Assembly: GCF_900156415.1 (NCBI RefSeq)
Contig: NZ_FTNM01000002.1
Coordinates: forward strand, 682,001-746,000
Reading direction: 5' to 3'
DNA length: 64,000 nt
Source: Pontibacter lucknowensis
GTDB taxonomy: Bacteria; Bacteroidota; Bacteroidia; Cytophagales; Hymenobacteraceae
Both the position numbers and the translations under genes were made by a program. Shown here piece by piece: positions 63,786-64,000 of this stretch. The notes beneath the pieces are model-generated. The model was not told the DNA's origin and did no database searches. It saw nothing but the letters and a program-made list of their open reading frames with translations. Numbering within the stretch: position 1 is the stretch's first letter; each line of letters begins with the position of its first letter.

Positions 63786-64000
63786 ATGAAAACAAGCCGT
63801 ACCCTTACCCTTTTTGCACTCGTTCTGCTGCTTGGCACCTCAGCCTGTACTCCCTGTGCCACCATGCGCTCCGATCCGCCTGCCCCTGTTTCGTTTTACC
63901 TCGTGGACGCCTCGGGCAGCAGTCCATTCAATAATCCGGCTGCCGGCATCCATCCAGATTCTATTCAACTGATACTTGATGGGGAGCCATTTAACTACCT
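63786..64000 (+). CDS. Lipoprotein, N-terminal part (runs off right edge)
   Basis: An ATG at 63786 opens a frame that runs to the window end (71 codons). The start MKTSRTLTLFALVLLLGTSAC is a lipoprotein signal with lipobox TSAC, followed by TPCATMRSDPPAPVSFYLVDASG. About 50 mature residues are seen, too few to name a family. It is divergent from lpxK. Confidence 0.8.
   Translation, partial: MKTSRTLTLFALVLLLGTSACTPCATMRSDPPAPVSFYLVDASGSSPFNNPAAGIHPDSIQLILDGEPFNY

Noticed and set aside
1..64000. tRNA or rRNA genes
   Set aside because: No cloverleaf with a TTCGANTC-type arm and no rRNA-like sequence was noticed; a program such as tRNAscan-SE would settle it.

Overview
The window is chromosomal DNA of a Gram-negative Bacteroidota member, most likely of the order Cytophagales and close to Pontibacter/Hymenobacteraceae. 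Four things point there: -7 promoter boxes of the Bacteroidota type (TAnnTTTG, usually without a Shine-Dalgarno); a type IX secretion C-terminal sorting domain (57625-59877); Bacteroidota-specific families (Porin_10 porin, glutamine synthetase III, three-domain IspG, DUF6728, the conserved 'asparagine synthetase B'-named family); and LpxK, which implies lipid A. Genus is an inference. GC is near 50% and I saw no compositional island, prophage, insertion sequence, CRISPR array, rRNA or tRNA.

Layout. 1-2.1 kb: the N-terminal part of a DEAD-box RNA helicase (minus strand, cut by the window edge), a 660-base AT-rich spacer and an unrecognised 180-residue protein. 2.2-9.8 kb: an AddA-like helicase-nuclease and an AddB-like nuclease with an iron-sulfur cysteine set, separated by two small genes (DUF4287 and VOC). 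9.8-19.5 kb: envelope and metabolic genes (TonB-C protein, FUSC transporter, lipoprotein, amidase, CYP152-type P450 peroxygenase, beta-barrel protein, NPP-type phosphodiesterase, beta-CASP ribonuclease). 19.5-20.5 kb: a RES-Xre toxin-antitoxin pair with a palindromic operator. 20.6-23.1 kb: two paralogous TPR proteins and an OmpA-like lipoprotein. 23.1-31.8 kb: a cupin/AraC divergent pair, DUF2062 and AI-2E-type membrane proteins, DbpA helicase, a palindrome-rich spacer, a Cys/Lys-rich secreted protein and an MMPL/RND transporter. 31.9-41.3 kb: a Upf1-like helicase, SlyD, ACP phosphodiesterase, a PNPOx-like protein, a CrtA-like protein, DUF1003, a DsbA/FrnE-like protein and LeuRS. 41.3-50.2 kb: USP plus Kef-type antiporter, MarR, MmcQ, DUF6728, IspG and glutamine synthetase III. 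50.4-64 kb: an LTA-synthase-like sulfatase, MtaB, an OmpH lipoprotein, a MacB-type permease, the conserved unknown, a secreted metalloprotease, then Porin_10, MiaE and LpxK, and a lipoprotein cut by the right edge.

Most genes are single units or two- to three-gene operons ending in clear hairpin terminators. There is no single accessory system. The most unusual signals are at DNA level: a strongly over-represented AGGTATA(G/C)/(G/C)TATACCT word that occurs in coding DNA in all reading frames and in spacers; a palindrome cluster after dbpA; an 81-base dispersed-repeat-like element before leuS; and a possible three-way-junction RNA after the FUSC gene. The isolated 180-residue protein at 1505 resembles, weakly, the part of the tubulin/FtsZ fold around the T4-T5 loops without its GTP-binding glycines.

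Several starts were moved downstream of the longest open frame because a -7 box lies inside or just ahead of the extension (P450, cupin, DbpA, DsbA-like, the 56260 gene) or for family length (DUF6728, MiaE). All counts were made by eye.
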